A stretch of 64,000 nucleotides of DNA, from contig NZ_LIVV01000002.1 of the NCBI RefSeq assembly GCF_001905825.1, forward strand, positions 686,441-750,440. The letters are read 5' to 3'. The notes beneath the pieces are model-generated. The model had not been told where the DNA came from. It was given only the letters and a program-made list of their open reading frames with translations, and made no database searches. Each line of letters opens with the position of its first letter. Position 1 is the stretch's first letter. The stretch is from Streptomyces sp. CB02009 (GTDB lineage Bacteria; Actinomycetota; Actinomycetes; Streptomycetales; Streptomycetaceae). A program made the position numbers and the translations under genes. Below, piece after piece: positions 8,386-19,008 of the stretch.

Positions 8386-9257
8386 CAGCAACGAACCGTC
8401 CGGCCTCCCGCCTGCGCGCCGAGAACCTGACCCTCTCCTACGACCAGCGGACGGTGGCGACCGGCCTCGACGTCGAGATCCCCGACCGTTCCTTCACGGT
8501 CGTCATCGGCCCCAACGCCTGCGGCAAGTCCACCCTCCTCACCGCCCTCGCCCGGATGCTCAAGCCGCGCACCGGACAGGTCTACCTGGACGGCGCCGCC
8601 ATCGCCTCGTACCGCTCCCGCGAGGTCGCCCGCCGGCTCGGACTGCTCCCGCAGTCGTCCACCGCGCCCGGCGGCATCACGGTGGGCGACCTGGTGGCCC
8701 GGGGCCGCTACCCCCACCAGGGCCTCCTGAAGCAGTGGTCCGCCGACGACGAGGAGGCCGTGGTCGAGGCGATGCGGCAGACCGGCGTCCTCGAACTCGC
8801 AGACCGCCCCGTCGACGACCTGTCCGGCGGCCAGCGCCAGCGCGTCTGGCTCTCCATGGTCCTGGCCCAGCAGACCGAGATCCTGCTGCTCGACGAGCCG
8901 ACCACCTTCCTCGACATCGCCCACCAGGTCGAGGTCCTCGACCTGTGCGCCGAACTCCACGCCCGCCGGGGCCACACGATCGTGGCCGTCCTGCACGACC
9001 TCAACCAGGCCTGCCGGTACGCCACCCACCTCATCGTGATGCGCCCGGGCGGCATCGTCGCGGCCGAGGGCGACCCGTCGACCGTCATGACCGCGGAGCT
9101 GGTCGAGGACGTCTTCGGCCTGCCCTGCCGGATCATCCCCGACCCCGAGACCGGCACGCCGCTCATGGTCCCCGCCGCCCCCAAGGGGTACGCCCACGCC
9201 GGGGGGACGGAGCCGGGGACGACCGGTGCCGACGCCGTGATGGCCAAGACCCCCTGA
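8382..9257 (+). CDS. Iron-siderophore ABC importer ATPase (FecE family)
   Basis: A 291-residue ATPase with Walker A GPNACGKST, signature LSGGQRQRVW, Walker B ILLLDEPTTFLDI and H-loop VLHDLNQA, all typical of FepC/FecE proteins. It energises the two FecCD permeases encoded immediately upstream, with ATGA overlap. The C-terminal tail after LPCRIIPDPETGTPLMVP is variable. Expression should follow the iron box at 6077-6095. Confidence 0.94.
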   Translation: MTATNRPASRLRAENLTLSYDQRTVATGLDVEIPDRSFTVVIGPNACGKSTLLTALARMLKPRTGQVYLDGAAIASYRSREVARRLGLLPQSSTAPGGITVGDLVARGRYPHQGLLKQWSADDEEAVVEAMRQTGVLELADRPVDDLSGGQRQRVWLSMVLAQQTEILLLDEPTTFLDIAHQVEVLDLCAELHARRGHTIVAVLHDLNQACRYATHLIVMRPGGIVAAEGDPSTVMTAELVEDVFGLPCRIIPDPETGTPLMVPAAPKGYAHAGGTEPGTTGADAVMAKTP

Positions 9258-9334
9258 AGACAGCAACAACAACAGAAACAGCAACAGGCGACAGCAACTG
9301 GCGACAGCGACAGCGACCGGGAACGGAACTGCCC
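9258..9334 (+). repeat. Low-complexity CAGCAAC/GACAGC spacer
   Basis: The 77-base gap between the importer ATPase and the amidohydrolase gene is made largely of acagcaac and gacagc units. No ribosome site stronger than GGGAACGGAA is seen before the next start. It may be a simple-sequence expansion. Confidence 0.5.
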
Positions 9335-10909
9335 ATGCTCTGTACGAGGCTGACGAACGCGCGCATTCTCACCATGGACCCGGACCACCCCGTCGCCCAC
9401 GACCTCGGCATCTGGCGGGGACGGATCGTGGGCCTCGACGAAGCCGTGACCTCGCTCCCCGCCCGCGAGGTCGTCGACCTCCAGGGCGCCACCGTGCTGC
9501 CCGGCTTCATCGACAGCCACGTCCACCTGGCCTGGGCGGGACTGAAGGCCGACACCCCGAGCATCGCCCCCTGCCAGCGGATCGAGGACGTCCTCGCCGT
9601 CATCGAGGAGGCCGCCGCCCGGAAGGGCGAGCCCGGAGCCTGGGTCGACGTCGCCGGCTACGACCAGCGGGCCCTGGGACGCCATCTCACCGCCGCCGAG
9701 ATCGACCGGGTCAGCCAGGGCCGCAAGATCTTCCTCATGCACGACTCCGGACACGCCTGCGTCGTCAACAGCGCCGTCCTCGACCTCCTTCCGGCCGAGG
9801 TGCCGCACCAGGACGGCTTCCTCGCCGAGAGCGCCATGACCGCCGTGCGGCGGCTCCGGCTGCCGTACTCCCAGGAGGAACTCGCGGACGCGATCGAGCG
9901 GGCCGGCCGCGGCTGCCTCGCCGAGGGAATCACCGCCTGCGCCGAGGCCGGCATCGGCGGCGGCCTCCTCGGACACAGCCCCGTCGAACTCGGCGCGTAC
10001 CAACTCCTCAGGGACCGCGGCCGACTGCCCCTCCGCGTCCAGCTCATGGCAGCGGGCGACACGCTCCGCCCGCGCGCCGCGCACCGGGACGACGGCATCC
10101 CGCGCGCCCTCGACCTCGGGCTGCGCACCGGCTTCGGCGACGACTGGCTCTCCCTCGGAGCCCTCAAGATCTACACCGACGGCGGCATGATGGCGCGTAC
10201 GGCGGCGCTCACCGAGCCGTACGAGGGCATGTCCCACACCGGACAGTTCCAGGACGAGCCCGAACGGATCGCGGACCTCGTCGTCGACGGCCATCTCGCC
10301 GGATGGCAGCTCGCCGTCCACGCCATCGGCGACCGGGCCGCCGACCTCGCCCTGGACGCCCTGGAACGCGCCCAGCGGCTCCGGCCCCGACCGACCGCCC
10401 GGCACCGGGTGGAGCACGCGGGCCTGATCCGCCCGGACCAGCTCCCGCGCTTCGCCCGGCTCGGCGTCAGCGCCGTGGTCCAGCCCAACTTCCTCCGCTA
10501 CTTCGGCGACGACTACGCCGACGTCATGGGCGAGCGGCGGGCACCCTGGATGTACCGGGGCCGGGGCTTCCTCGACCACGGCGTCACCCTCGTCGGCAGC
10601 TCCGACCGGCCGGTCACGGACGGCTCGCCGCTGCGCGCCATCCAGTTCATGGTCGAACGCGCCTCGACCTCCGGCCGGGCGATCGGCCCGGACGAGGCCG
10701 TCACCGTCGACGAGGCCCTGCACGCCTACACGGTGGCCGGCGCGTACGCCTGCCACTGGGACGACAGCGCGGGCAGCCTCACCCCCGGCAAGCGCGCCGA
10801 CCTGGTGGTCCTCGGCGACGATCCCCGGACGGTCGAGACCTCGCGGATCGGGGACATCGAGGTCGTGGCGACGTATGTCGACGGGCGGACCGAGCCGGTG
10901 AAGGAGTGA
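9335..10909 (+). CDS. YtcJ-like amidohydrolase (amidohydrolase family 3)
   Basis: A 524-residue metal-dependent hydrolase. The HxH metal motif lies in PGFIDSHVHLAWAG near residue 65, further candidate ligands are in LAVHAIGDRA and RHRVEHAGLI, and the C-terminal SLTPGKRADLVVL is typical of urease-superfamily enzymes. No signal peptide is visible, so it should be cytoplasmic. It lies 77 bases after the FecE gene on the same strand and may be cotranscribed under iron control. Its substrate is unknown; a role in siderophore processing is only an inference from position. A 20-bp terminator hairpin follows. Confidence 0.85.
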   Translation: MLCTRLTNARILTMDPDHPVAHDLGIWRGRIVGLDEAVTSLPAREVVDLQGATVLPGFIDSHVHLAWAGLKADTPSIAPCQRIEDVLAVIEEAAARKGEPGAWVDVAGYDQRALGRHLTAAEIDRVSQGRKIFLMHDSGHACVVNSAVLDLLPAEVPHQDGFLAESAMTAVRRLRLPYSQEELADAIERAGRGCLAEGITACAEAGIGGGLLGHSPVELGAYQLLRDRGRLPLRVQLMAAGDTLRPRAAHRDDGIPRALDLGLRTGFGDDWLSLGALKIYTDGGMMARTAALTEPYEGMSHTGQFQDEPERIADLVVDGHLAGWQLAVHAIGDRAADLALDALERAQRLRPRPTARHRVEHAGLIRPDQLPRFARLGVSAVVQPNFLRYFGDDYADVMGERRAPWMYRGRGFLDHGVTLVGSSDRPVTDGSPLRAIQFMVERASTSGRAIGPDEAVTVDEALHAYTVAGAYACHWDDSAGSLTPGKRADLVVLGDDPRTVETSRIGDIEVVATYVDGRTEPVKE

Positions 10910-10912
10910 CGC

Positions 10913-10958
10913 CGAAGCGGCCGGCCGACGAGGACGCACTCGTCGGCCGGCCGCTTCG
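10913..10958 (+). terminator. Strong hairpin terminator after the amidohydrolase
   Basis: A perfect 20-bp stem (10913-10932 with 10939-10958) with a 6-base loop begins four bases after the amidohydrolase stop codon. Confidence 0.8.
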
Positions 10959-10989
10959 TGGGACCTGGGCCCGTACGCGGGCCAGGTGC

Positions 10990-11040
10990 TGTCGTCAAAC
11001 TCCCGTCGTCGCCCGCGGGGCAGGAGGGAGTTTGACGACA
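10990..11040. repeat. 15-bp inverted repeat TGTCGTCAAACTCCC, terminator or miniature element
   Basis: Arms 10990-11004 and 11026-11040 are perfect complements separated by 21 bases, placed 4 bases beyond the argD stop between convergent genes. It may simply terminate the arg operon. The AT-rich TCAAACT core is unlike local terminators and would also fit a miniature IS-derived element. Confidence 0.6.
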
Positions 11041-11044
11041 GGGC

Positions 11045-12223
11045 CTAGCGCGCGTCCAGGATTGCCGGCAACGCCTCGACCAGTTCCTCGACCTGACGTG
11101 CCGACACGGTCAGCGCCGGAGCCAGGCGTACGGTCCCGGGGCCGGCCGTGTTCACGAGGAACCCGGCCTCCTGCGCCGCCTCCTGGACCCGTACGGCGAC
11201 CGGCTCGGTCAGGACGACGCCGAGCAGCAGCCCCGCGCCCCGGACCTCGGCCACCAGGGGGTGCTCCAGCGCCTCCACGCCCGTCCGCAGCAGCTCACCC
11301 ATCCGTACGGTGTGCTCCAGGAGGCCCTCCGCCGCGATGGTCTCGAGGACGGCCGCGCCGGCCGCGCAGGCCACCGGGTTCCCGCCGAAGGTCGATCCGT
11401 GCTGGCCGGGGCCGAGGAGGTCGCCGGCCTCGCCGAACGCCACCGTGGCGCCGATCGGAAGACCGCCTCCCAGCCCCTTGGCCAGGGTCACCACGTCCGG
11501 GTCCACCCCCGGCACGGCCTGGTGCGCGAACCAGTGGCCGGTCCTGCCGATCCCGGTCTGCACCTCGTCGAGGACGAGCAGACTGCCCGCGGCACGGGTG
11601 ATGGCCCGCGCTGCCCTCAGGTACCCCTCGGGCGCGGGGATCACGCCCGCCTCGCCCTGCACCGGTTCGACGAAGACCGCCGCCGTGTCCTCGGAGACCG
11701 CCGCGCGCAGGGCGTCGACGTCGCCGAACGGCACGTGCGTCACGTCCCCCGGCAGCGGGAGGAACGGTTCGCGCTTCGCCGGCTGGCCGGTGACCGCCAG
11801 GGCGCCCAGGGTGCGGCCGTGGAAGCCGCCCTCCATCGCGACGACGCGCGGCCGCCCGGTCCTCCGGGCGGCCTTGACGGCCGCCTCGACGGCCTCCGCG
11901 CCGGAGTTGGAGAAGAAGACCCGGCCGCCCGGCCTGCCGAACAGGCCGAGCAGCCGCTCCGCGAGCGCCACCGGGGGCTCGGCGACGAACAGGTTCGAGA
12001 CATGGCCGAGGCGTGCGACCTGGTCGGTGACGGCCGCGACCACGGCGGGGTGGGCGTGCCCGAGGGTGTTGACCGCGATCCCGCCGGTGAAGTCCGTGTA
12101 CGCGCGGCCGGCCTCGTCCCAGACGGTGCAGCCCTCGCCGCGGACCAGGGCCAGCGGGGGAGTGCCGTAGTTGTTCATCATCACGGCACGCCAGCGGTTC
12201 CTGAGGGGAACGGTGACGGTCAT
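11045..12223 (-). CDS. argD: Acetylornithine aminotransferase
   Basis: A 392-residue class III PLP-dependent aminotransferase that converts N-acetylglutamate semialdehyde to N-acetylornithine. Seen are the [15 protein letters not shown] opening, [29 protein letters not shown] and the PLP lysine in [14 protein letters not shown]. It is last in argC-J-B-D and its ATG overlaps the argB stop. It ends 4 bases from an inverted repeat, with no argR, argG or argH following, unlike the usual Streptomyces arginine cluster. Confidence 0.96.
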   Translation of the reverse strand: MTVTVPLRNRWRAVMMNNYGTPPLALVRGEGCTVWDEAGRAYTDFTGGIAVNTLGHAHPAVVAAVTDQVARLGHVSNLFVAEPPVALAERLLGLFGRPGGRVFFSNSGAEAVEAAVKAARRTGRPRVVAMEGGFHGRTLGALAVTGQPAKREPFLPLPGDVTHVPFGDVDALRAAVSEDTAAVFVEPVQGEAGVIPAPEGYLRAARAITRAAGSLLVLDEVQTGIGRTGHWFAHQAVPGVDPDVVTLAKGLGGGLPIGATVAFGEAGDLLGPGQHGSTFGGNPVACAAGAAVLETIAAEGLLEHTVRMGELLRTGVEALEHPLVAEVRGAGLLLGVVLTEPVAVRVQEAAQEAGFLVNTAGPGTVRLAPALTVSARQVEELVEALPAILDAR

Positions 12224-13268
12224 GCGGGGGGCTCCTCCTCGTGCGGCGCGACGGCCGGGGCGGCGGCCCGCGTGATGTCCGGCGCCTCGTCGGGCAGGAC
12301 CGTGGTGCCGGGATTCTCCTCCGTGAGGACGCCCCGGAGGACGGCGTGCGGCGTGCGCCCGTCGAGGACGTGCACCCGGCCGACTCCCGACCGCACCGCC
12401 CGCAGGCAGCCCTCCATCTTGGGCAGCATCCCGCCGGCGAGCCCGGGGAGCAGGGACTCCAGCTCCTCGGCCGTCAGCTCGGGGACGACCTCGGTGCTCC
12501 GCGGCCAGTCCGCGTACAGGCCGGGGACGTCGGTGAGCATCACGAGCCGGTCGGCGCCGAGGGCGACGGCCAGGGCCGAGGCCGCGAGGTCGGCGTTCAC
12601 GTTGTAGACCTGCCCGTCCGCACCGCGCGCGACGGGGGACACGACCGGGATGCGGCCGCCGGCCAGGAGGTTCCGTACGGTGTCGGGGGCGACGTCCACG
12701 ATGTCGCCGACGAGACCGATGTCGACGGGCCGGCCGTCCACCCAGGCCGGGCGGCGTTCGGCGGTCAGGGTGTGGGCGTCCTCGCCGGACATGCCGACGG
12801 CGAAGGGCCCGTGGGCGTTGATCGCGCCGACCAGGTCCCGCTGGACCTGGCCCGTCAGCACCATCCGGACGACGTCCATGGCCTCCGGGGTGGTCACCCG
12901 CATGCCGGCCTCGAACCGGACCTCCAGGGCCAGGCGGTCGAGCATCGAGCTGATCTGGGGGCCGCCGCCGTGCACCACGACCGGATGCAGGCCCGCCTGC
13001 CACAGCTCGACGACGTCCTGCGCGAACGACCGCCGGAGCGCCGGGTCGTCCAGGGTGCTGCCACCGCACTTGACGACGACGGTCCGGCCCTGGAGAGCCT
13101 CGGACCACGGGACGTCCGCGGCCGGGAGGTCCACCGGGCCCGGGTGGGCTTCGGCGGTCGTACCCGTCGCGGAGCGCGGCCGCGGCACGACGTCCGCACG
13201 CCGCGCGGAGTCCAGGCTTCCCGCGGCGGGCTGCTCGCCGAGCGTCCTCATTCTCGTACTCCCTCGGC

Positions 13269-13272
<4 letters not shown>
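12220..13272 (-). CDS. argB: N-acetylglutamate kinase
   Basis: ArgB phosphorylates N-acetylglutamate. The kinase core begins at [12 protein letters not shown] (about residue 70), followed by VVHGGGPQI, the YNVNADLAA segment and [10 protein letters not shown]. At 350 residues it is longer than the usual approximately 300, with a Ser/Arg/Pro-rich N-terminal extension of about 60 residues and a loose Ala/Pro/Glu-rich tail. The start at 13272 is supported by ATGA overlap with the argJ stop, though internal starts could shorten the extension. Confidence 0.94.
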
Positions 13273-15549
<2,277 letters not shown>

Positions 15550-15602
15550 GTAGTCCCGTCGGCGGAATCGCGGATCCACCGCACCGCGTCAGGTGAGGGA
15601 AT

Positions 15603-15633
15603 TTCAACGGCTCTGCCCCCGAGCCGAGTTGAA
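15603..15633 (-). terminator. Hairpin terminator downstream of the 15.7 kb hypothetical gene
   Basis: TTCAACGGCTC (15603-15613) pairs with GAGCCGAGTTGAA (15621-15633), with a two-base bulge and a 7-base C-rich loop, 30 bases beyond the stop of the minus-strand hypothetical gene. Confidence 0.55.
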
Positions 15634-15663
15634 GAAGTCGTGGGAGGCGGGACCGCCCCGTCC

Positions 15664-16398
15664 TCAGGCGGGCGACCCCCACGCCGTGGTCAGGCCGTCC
15701 AGCCAGGCCGGCGGGAGCTCGGCCGCGTCCCACTCCTCGTGCAGCGCCGCCGGCGTCTCGGCCAGCCGTTCCAGCACGGCCACGCTGGTGGCGGAGTGGA
15801 CGAGGGAGTACCGGCCGTGGATCGCGATCGGGCTGCCCGGGCCGTACTCCGCGTACAACCGCTCCAGGTGCGCGTGATGCGTGGACGCGAACCGCGTCAG
15901 CCGCCCCGGATATCCGGCCCGCTGCCGCGGGCTCATCGTGCGCAGCACCGCGCCGAGCACCTGCTCGGTGACCTCGGGGTCGAGGTCGGAGACATCGGCG
16001 AACGAGAGGTACAGCGGTGTGACCGCCACCTTGGCCCGCTCCATCTCTGCCCGTCCGACGGGGGAGCGCTCGTCGGGGGAGTCGGCAGAGGGGCCGGTGG
16101 TGACGGCGCGGATCAGCGCCCGCTCGGCGACGGCGCCGAGTTCGTCGGTGGCGGCCAGGGCGCCGTCGGACCAGCCCGACGCGTAGACCTCACCCCTCTC
16201 CCTCGGAGCGCTCCTCCGAGCCTCGCTGACCTCCGTGTGCGCGAGGGCGAGCGCCCCGGCCTCGACGAGCCCGATGAGCTCCTCCGCGTCGCCGGTGTAG
16301 ACCCCCGCCCGGGCGAGGAGCTGGAGGAGGGTGGTCTTCGCGTTGAGCACGCTGGCCACGTCCAGCTGCTGCTGCCGTCCCTCGTCGGCGGTGTGCAT
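15664..16398 (-). CDS. Conserved hypothetical protein (actinobacterial)
   Basis: A 244-residue soluble protein without signal peptide or membrane helix, rich in Ala, Glu and Leu, and probably mostly helical. I recognise no catalytic motif; notable strings are KTTLLQLLARAGVYTGDAEELI and HHAHLERLYAEYGPGSPIAIHGRYSL (each shown only as a locator). The start was chosen at ATG 16398 because GAGGAGG lies seven bases upstream; the longer frame to 16545 lacks such a site. It stands alone between the argC promoter and a GH16-like gene on the same strand. Confidence 0.75.
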   Translation of the reverse strand: MHTADEGRQQQLDVASVLNAKTTLLQLLARAGVYTGDAEELIGLVEAGALALAHTEVSEARRSAPRERGEVYASGWSDGALAATDELGAVAERALIRAVTTGPSADSPDERSPVGRAEMERAKVAVTPLYLSFADVSDLDPEVTEQVLGAVLRTMSPRQRAGYPGRLTRFASTHHAHLERLYAEYGPGSPIAIHGRYSLVHSATSVAVLERLAETPAALHEEWDAAELPPAWLDGLTTAWGSPA

Positions 16399-16576
16399 GG
16401 GAGGGTCCTCCTCGTCGTACGGGCGGCGCGGTGCGAGTGCGCGGAACGCTCTGTTCGAGCCTACGCAACGCCCGTTCCTCCGGGGCCCGCATCCCCCCTC
16501 CTTCCGCGCGCGTCGCCGGCGTCCGCGCGGGTCACGGGCCGTCACGACCCGTCTCGCCGACGCCCGTGCGGCCGCG

Positions 16577-17314
16577 TCAGTCCCGGTACACGCGCAACTG
16601 CGCCACCTCGTACGACATCTCCGAGACTCCGGGGGCCGGTGCCGGGTGGTAGCGGCCCGCGCAGACCGACAGGTTCACGATGAGGTGCGCCCGCCAGGAA
16701 CGCCCCACGCCGCGGCGGTCGTCGAAGACCCGCGCGCCGTTCACCCACCACACCACGTTGCGGGCGCCGAACTCGACCCGCAGGTCGACCCAGGCGCCCG
16801 GGCGGATCGCCGCGTTCCGGTAGTAGAGGTGGCGTCCCTTGACCCGGTTCGACAGTTCCAGGAGATCGGGGTTGTCGGGGTGGTACTCGAAGACGTCGAT
16901 CTCCTGACCGCCGTCGAGCCAGGTCCAGATGGCCGGCCAGGCCCCCGTCTCCACGGGCAGGCGCACCCGCGCCTCCAGGACGTCCTCGGCCCGCACCAGG
17001 AAGGCCTCCGCGCTGCCCTCCGTGGTGAGCAGCCCCGCGTCCCACTTGCCGTCGGGCCGGCGGGTCGCCCGGAAGACGCCCGTCCTGCTGTACGCGGGGT
17101 CCTCCACGAGGTGGTCGAGCTTGTTGTCACCCGGATTGGTCGGCCCGCCGCCGGGATAGGCCCAGGAACGCCCGGCGACCCACTGCTCGGCGGAGGAGAA
17201 GTCCGCGTCGAGCACGACCCTCCCCGGTGTGCGCGCGGGTCCGCGGGGGCCCGTCCCGGGGCGGCTGTCTGAGCCGCGGCGTCTGAACAGCCGGTCGAAG
17301 AGATCGGACAGCAC
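16577..17314 (-). CDS. GH16-like glycoside hydrolase / concanavalin-fold protein
   Basis: A 245-residue protein with the GH16 catalytic signature ExDxxE as EIDVFE in WLDGGQEIDVFEYHPDNP. It also has the surrounding beta-sandwich pattern (AWPAIWTW before it, WWVNGARVF after it) seen in laminarinases and lichenases. GTG 17314 is preferred as the start because GAGGAG lies six bases upstream; upstream ATGs extend into the promoter region. No signal peptide is visible after LSDLFDRLFRRRGSDS, which is odd for this family, so it may be cytoplasmic or exported by another route. Confidence 0.75.
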   Translation of the reverse strand: MLSDLFDRLFRRRGSDSRPGTGPRGPARTPGRVVLDADFSSAEQWVAGRSWAYPGGGPTNPGDNKLDHLVEDPAYSRTGVFRATRRPDGKWDAGLLTTEGSAEAFLVRAEDVLEARVRLPVETGAWPAIWTWLDGGQEIDVFEYHPDNPDLLELSNRVKGRHLYYRNAAIRPGAWVDLRVEFGARNVVWWVNGARVFDDRRGVGRSWRAHLIVNLSVCAGRYHPAPAPGVSEMSYEVAQLRVYRD

Positions 17315-17449
17315 GGCACGCTCCTCTCGCGGGCGCGGTCGGCCCGCCGATGATCTGCCCAGCAGGGCTCCGTCCATGCGGGGAATAGGGCCTATTGGCG
17401 ACAAGTCGTCACAAGGGTCGTTGTGTGGTGTGACGCGGGAATCACCTTG

Positions 17450-17468
17450 AATGTCTCACTGGGACATT
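17450..17468. promoter_or_regulatory. Palindromic operator AATGTCtcactggGACATT upstream of tetR
   Basis: AATGTCTCACTGGGACATT is an imperfect 19-bp palindrome with 6-bp perfect outer arms, 20 bases before the TetR start codon, a typical autoregulatory TetR site. Confidence 0.6.
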
Positions 17469-17488
17469 ATTGGGTGTACGGTGCATGT

Positions 17489-18130
17489 ATGAGTGCCGAG
17501 CGAGAAGGCCGCTTTCCGCGGCGCGGCCCGAAGGGGACGCGGACCCGCGAGGCGCTCGGCGAGGCCGCGCTGCGGCTCGTCCTGGAGCGGGGACCGGCCG
17601 GAGTCTCCGTCGAGGACGTCACCGACGCCGTCGGCGTCTCCCGCCGCACCTTCAGCCGCTACTTCCGCTCCAAGGAGGAGGCCGTCCTCGACGGCTTCCG
17701 CGCCGACTGCGCACGCATCAACGAGGCGCTCGCCGCCCGCCCGGCGAGCGAGACCCCGCTGACCGCCTACCGGGCTGCGCTGCGGAGCTGGCTCGCCGAT
17801 CCGGTCACCCCGGCCTGGCACCGCCGCGACGGGGTGCGGGAGATCCTCCGCCTCGCCGAGACCGACGCCCCGCTCCGCGCCGTCCTCCGGCGCGTCCTCC
17901 TGGAGGGCGAGGCCGCGTCGGTCCGGCTGGTCGCGGCCCGCATCGGCACCGACCCGGAACACGACCTGCGGCCCGCCGTCGCCGTCGGATCGGGAGCCGC
18001 CACGCTCCTGGCCGCCACCCGCGCCTGGGTGCTCGGCGGCCCCCGGGAGGCCCTCCCCGCCCTCGTGGAGGAGGCCTTCGCCCTGCTGGCGGCGGAACCG
18101 CCGCCGGCGGAAACCCGTACAACCGTCTGA
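17489..18130 (+). CDS. TetR-family transcriptional regulator
   Basis: A 213-residue regulator. The N-terminal helix-turn-helix is seen in RTREALGEAALRLVLERGP and VEDVTDAVGVSRRTFSRYFRSKEEAV (locators only), followed by an all-helical ligand domain. ATG 17489 was chosen because it starts just before the HTH and after the operator-like palindrome at 17450-17468. It is followed nine bases later by an SDR gene on the same strand and probably controls the SDR-alcohol dehydrogenase pair. Confidence 0.9.
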   Translation: MSAEREGRFPRRGPKGTRTREALGEAALRLVLERGPAGVSVEDVTDAVGVSRRTFSRYFRSKEEAVLDGFRADCARINEALAARPASETPLTAYRAALRSWLADPVTPAWHRRDGVREILRLAETDAPLRAVLRRVLLEGEAASVRLVAARIGTDPEHDLRPAVAVGSGAATLLAATRAWVLGGPREALPALVEEAFALLAAEPPPAETRTTV

Positions 18131-18139
18131 GGAACCACC

Positions 18140-18961
18140 ATGACCCACACCCCCACCCCCACTCCCACCCCCACGCCCGACGTTCCCGCCTCCGAGGCCC
18201 GGACCGCCGACTCCCGGGAGTTCGCCGGCAAGGCCGCCCTCGTCACCGGCGGCGCCTCCGGCATCGGACTCGCCGTCGCCCGCCGCCTCGCCGACGCCGG
18301 TGCCGCGGTGGCCGTCGCCGACCACGACGCCGACCGCGCGGCCGCCGCCGTCGCCGAACTGACCGAGCGCGGCGCCACGGCCCTCGCCGTGACGATGGAC
18401 GTCACCGACGACGGGTCCGTCCGGCAGGGCGTCGAGGCCGCGGTCGCCGCCTTCGGCGGCCTCCACCTGGCCGTCAACAACGCGGGCGTCGCCGGTGCGC
18501 GCGTCCCGATCGCCGAGACCCCGGCCGAGGAGTGGCGGCGCGTCGTCTCCACCAACCTGGACGGCGTCTTCCACTCGCTCCGCCACGAACTCCCCGCGAT
18601 CCTCGCCTCCGGCGGCGGCGCCGTCGTGAACATGTCCTCCATCCTCGGGACCAACGGCTCGGCCGGCAGCGCCGCCTACGTCGCGGCCAAGCACGGCGTC
18701 GTCGGTCTCACCAAGACGGCCGCACTCGAATACGCCTCCCAGGGGGTACGTATCAACGCCGTCGGTCCCGGCTACATCGACACCCCCCTCCTCGCCGGCA
18801 TCGGACAGGAGGCGTACGACGCCCTGGTCGCCCTCCACCCGGCGGGCCGGCTCGGCCGCGCCGACGAGGTCGCCGAATTCGTCGCGTTCCTGCTGTCGGA
18901 GCGCGCGTCCTTCGTCCACGGCAGCTACCACCTCGTCGACGGGGCCTACGCCGCCCGCTGA
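18140..18961 (+). CDS. Short-chain dehydrogenase/reductase (SDR)
   Basis: A 273-residue classical SDR with cofactor motif TGGASGIG, NNAG, catalytic Ser in MSSILG, the YVAAK active site (YxxxK) and PGYIDTP. The N-terminus carries an unusual (TP)n stretch of about 14 residues encoded by a C-rich simple repeat. It is likely to oxidise or reduce a hydroxyl/keto substrate with NAD(P). It lies between tetR and a zinc alcohol dehydrogenase, which suggests a catabolic pathway for an alcohol or ketone. Confidence 0.92.
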   Translation: MTHTPTPTPTPTPDVPASEARTADSREFAGKAALVTGGASGIGLAVARRLADAGAAVAVADHDADRAAAAVAELTERGATALAVTMDVTDDGSVRQGVEAAVAAFGGLHLAVNNAGVAGARVPIAETPAEEWRRVVSTNLDGVFHSLRHELPAILASGGGAVVNMSSILGTNGSAGSAAYVAAKHGVVGLTKTAALEYASQGVRINAVGPGYIDTPLLAGIGQEAYDALVALHPAGRLGRADEVAEFVAFLLSERASFVHGSYHLVDGAYAAR

Positions 18962-19008
18962 GCCACGCGGCCGCGGCTGGGGGAAGAGAAACGCGAAAGG
19001 AAAGCGTC

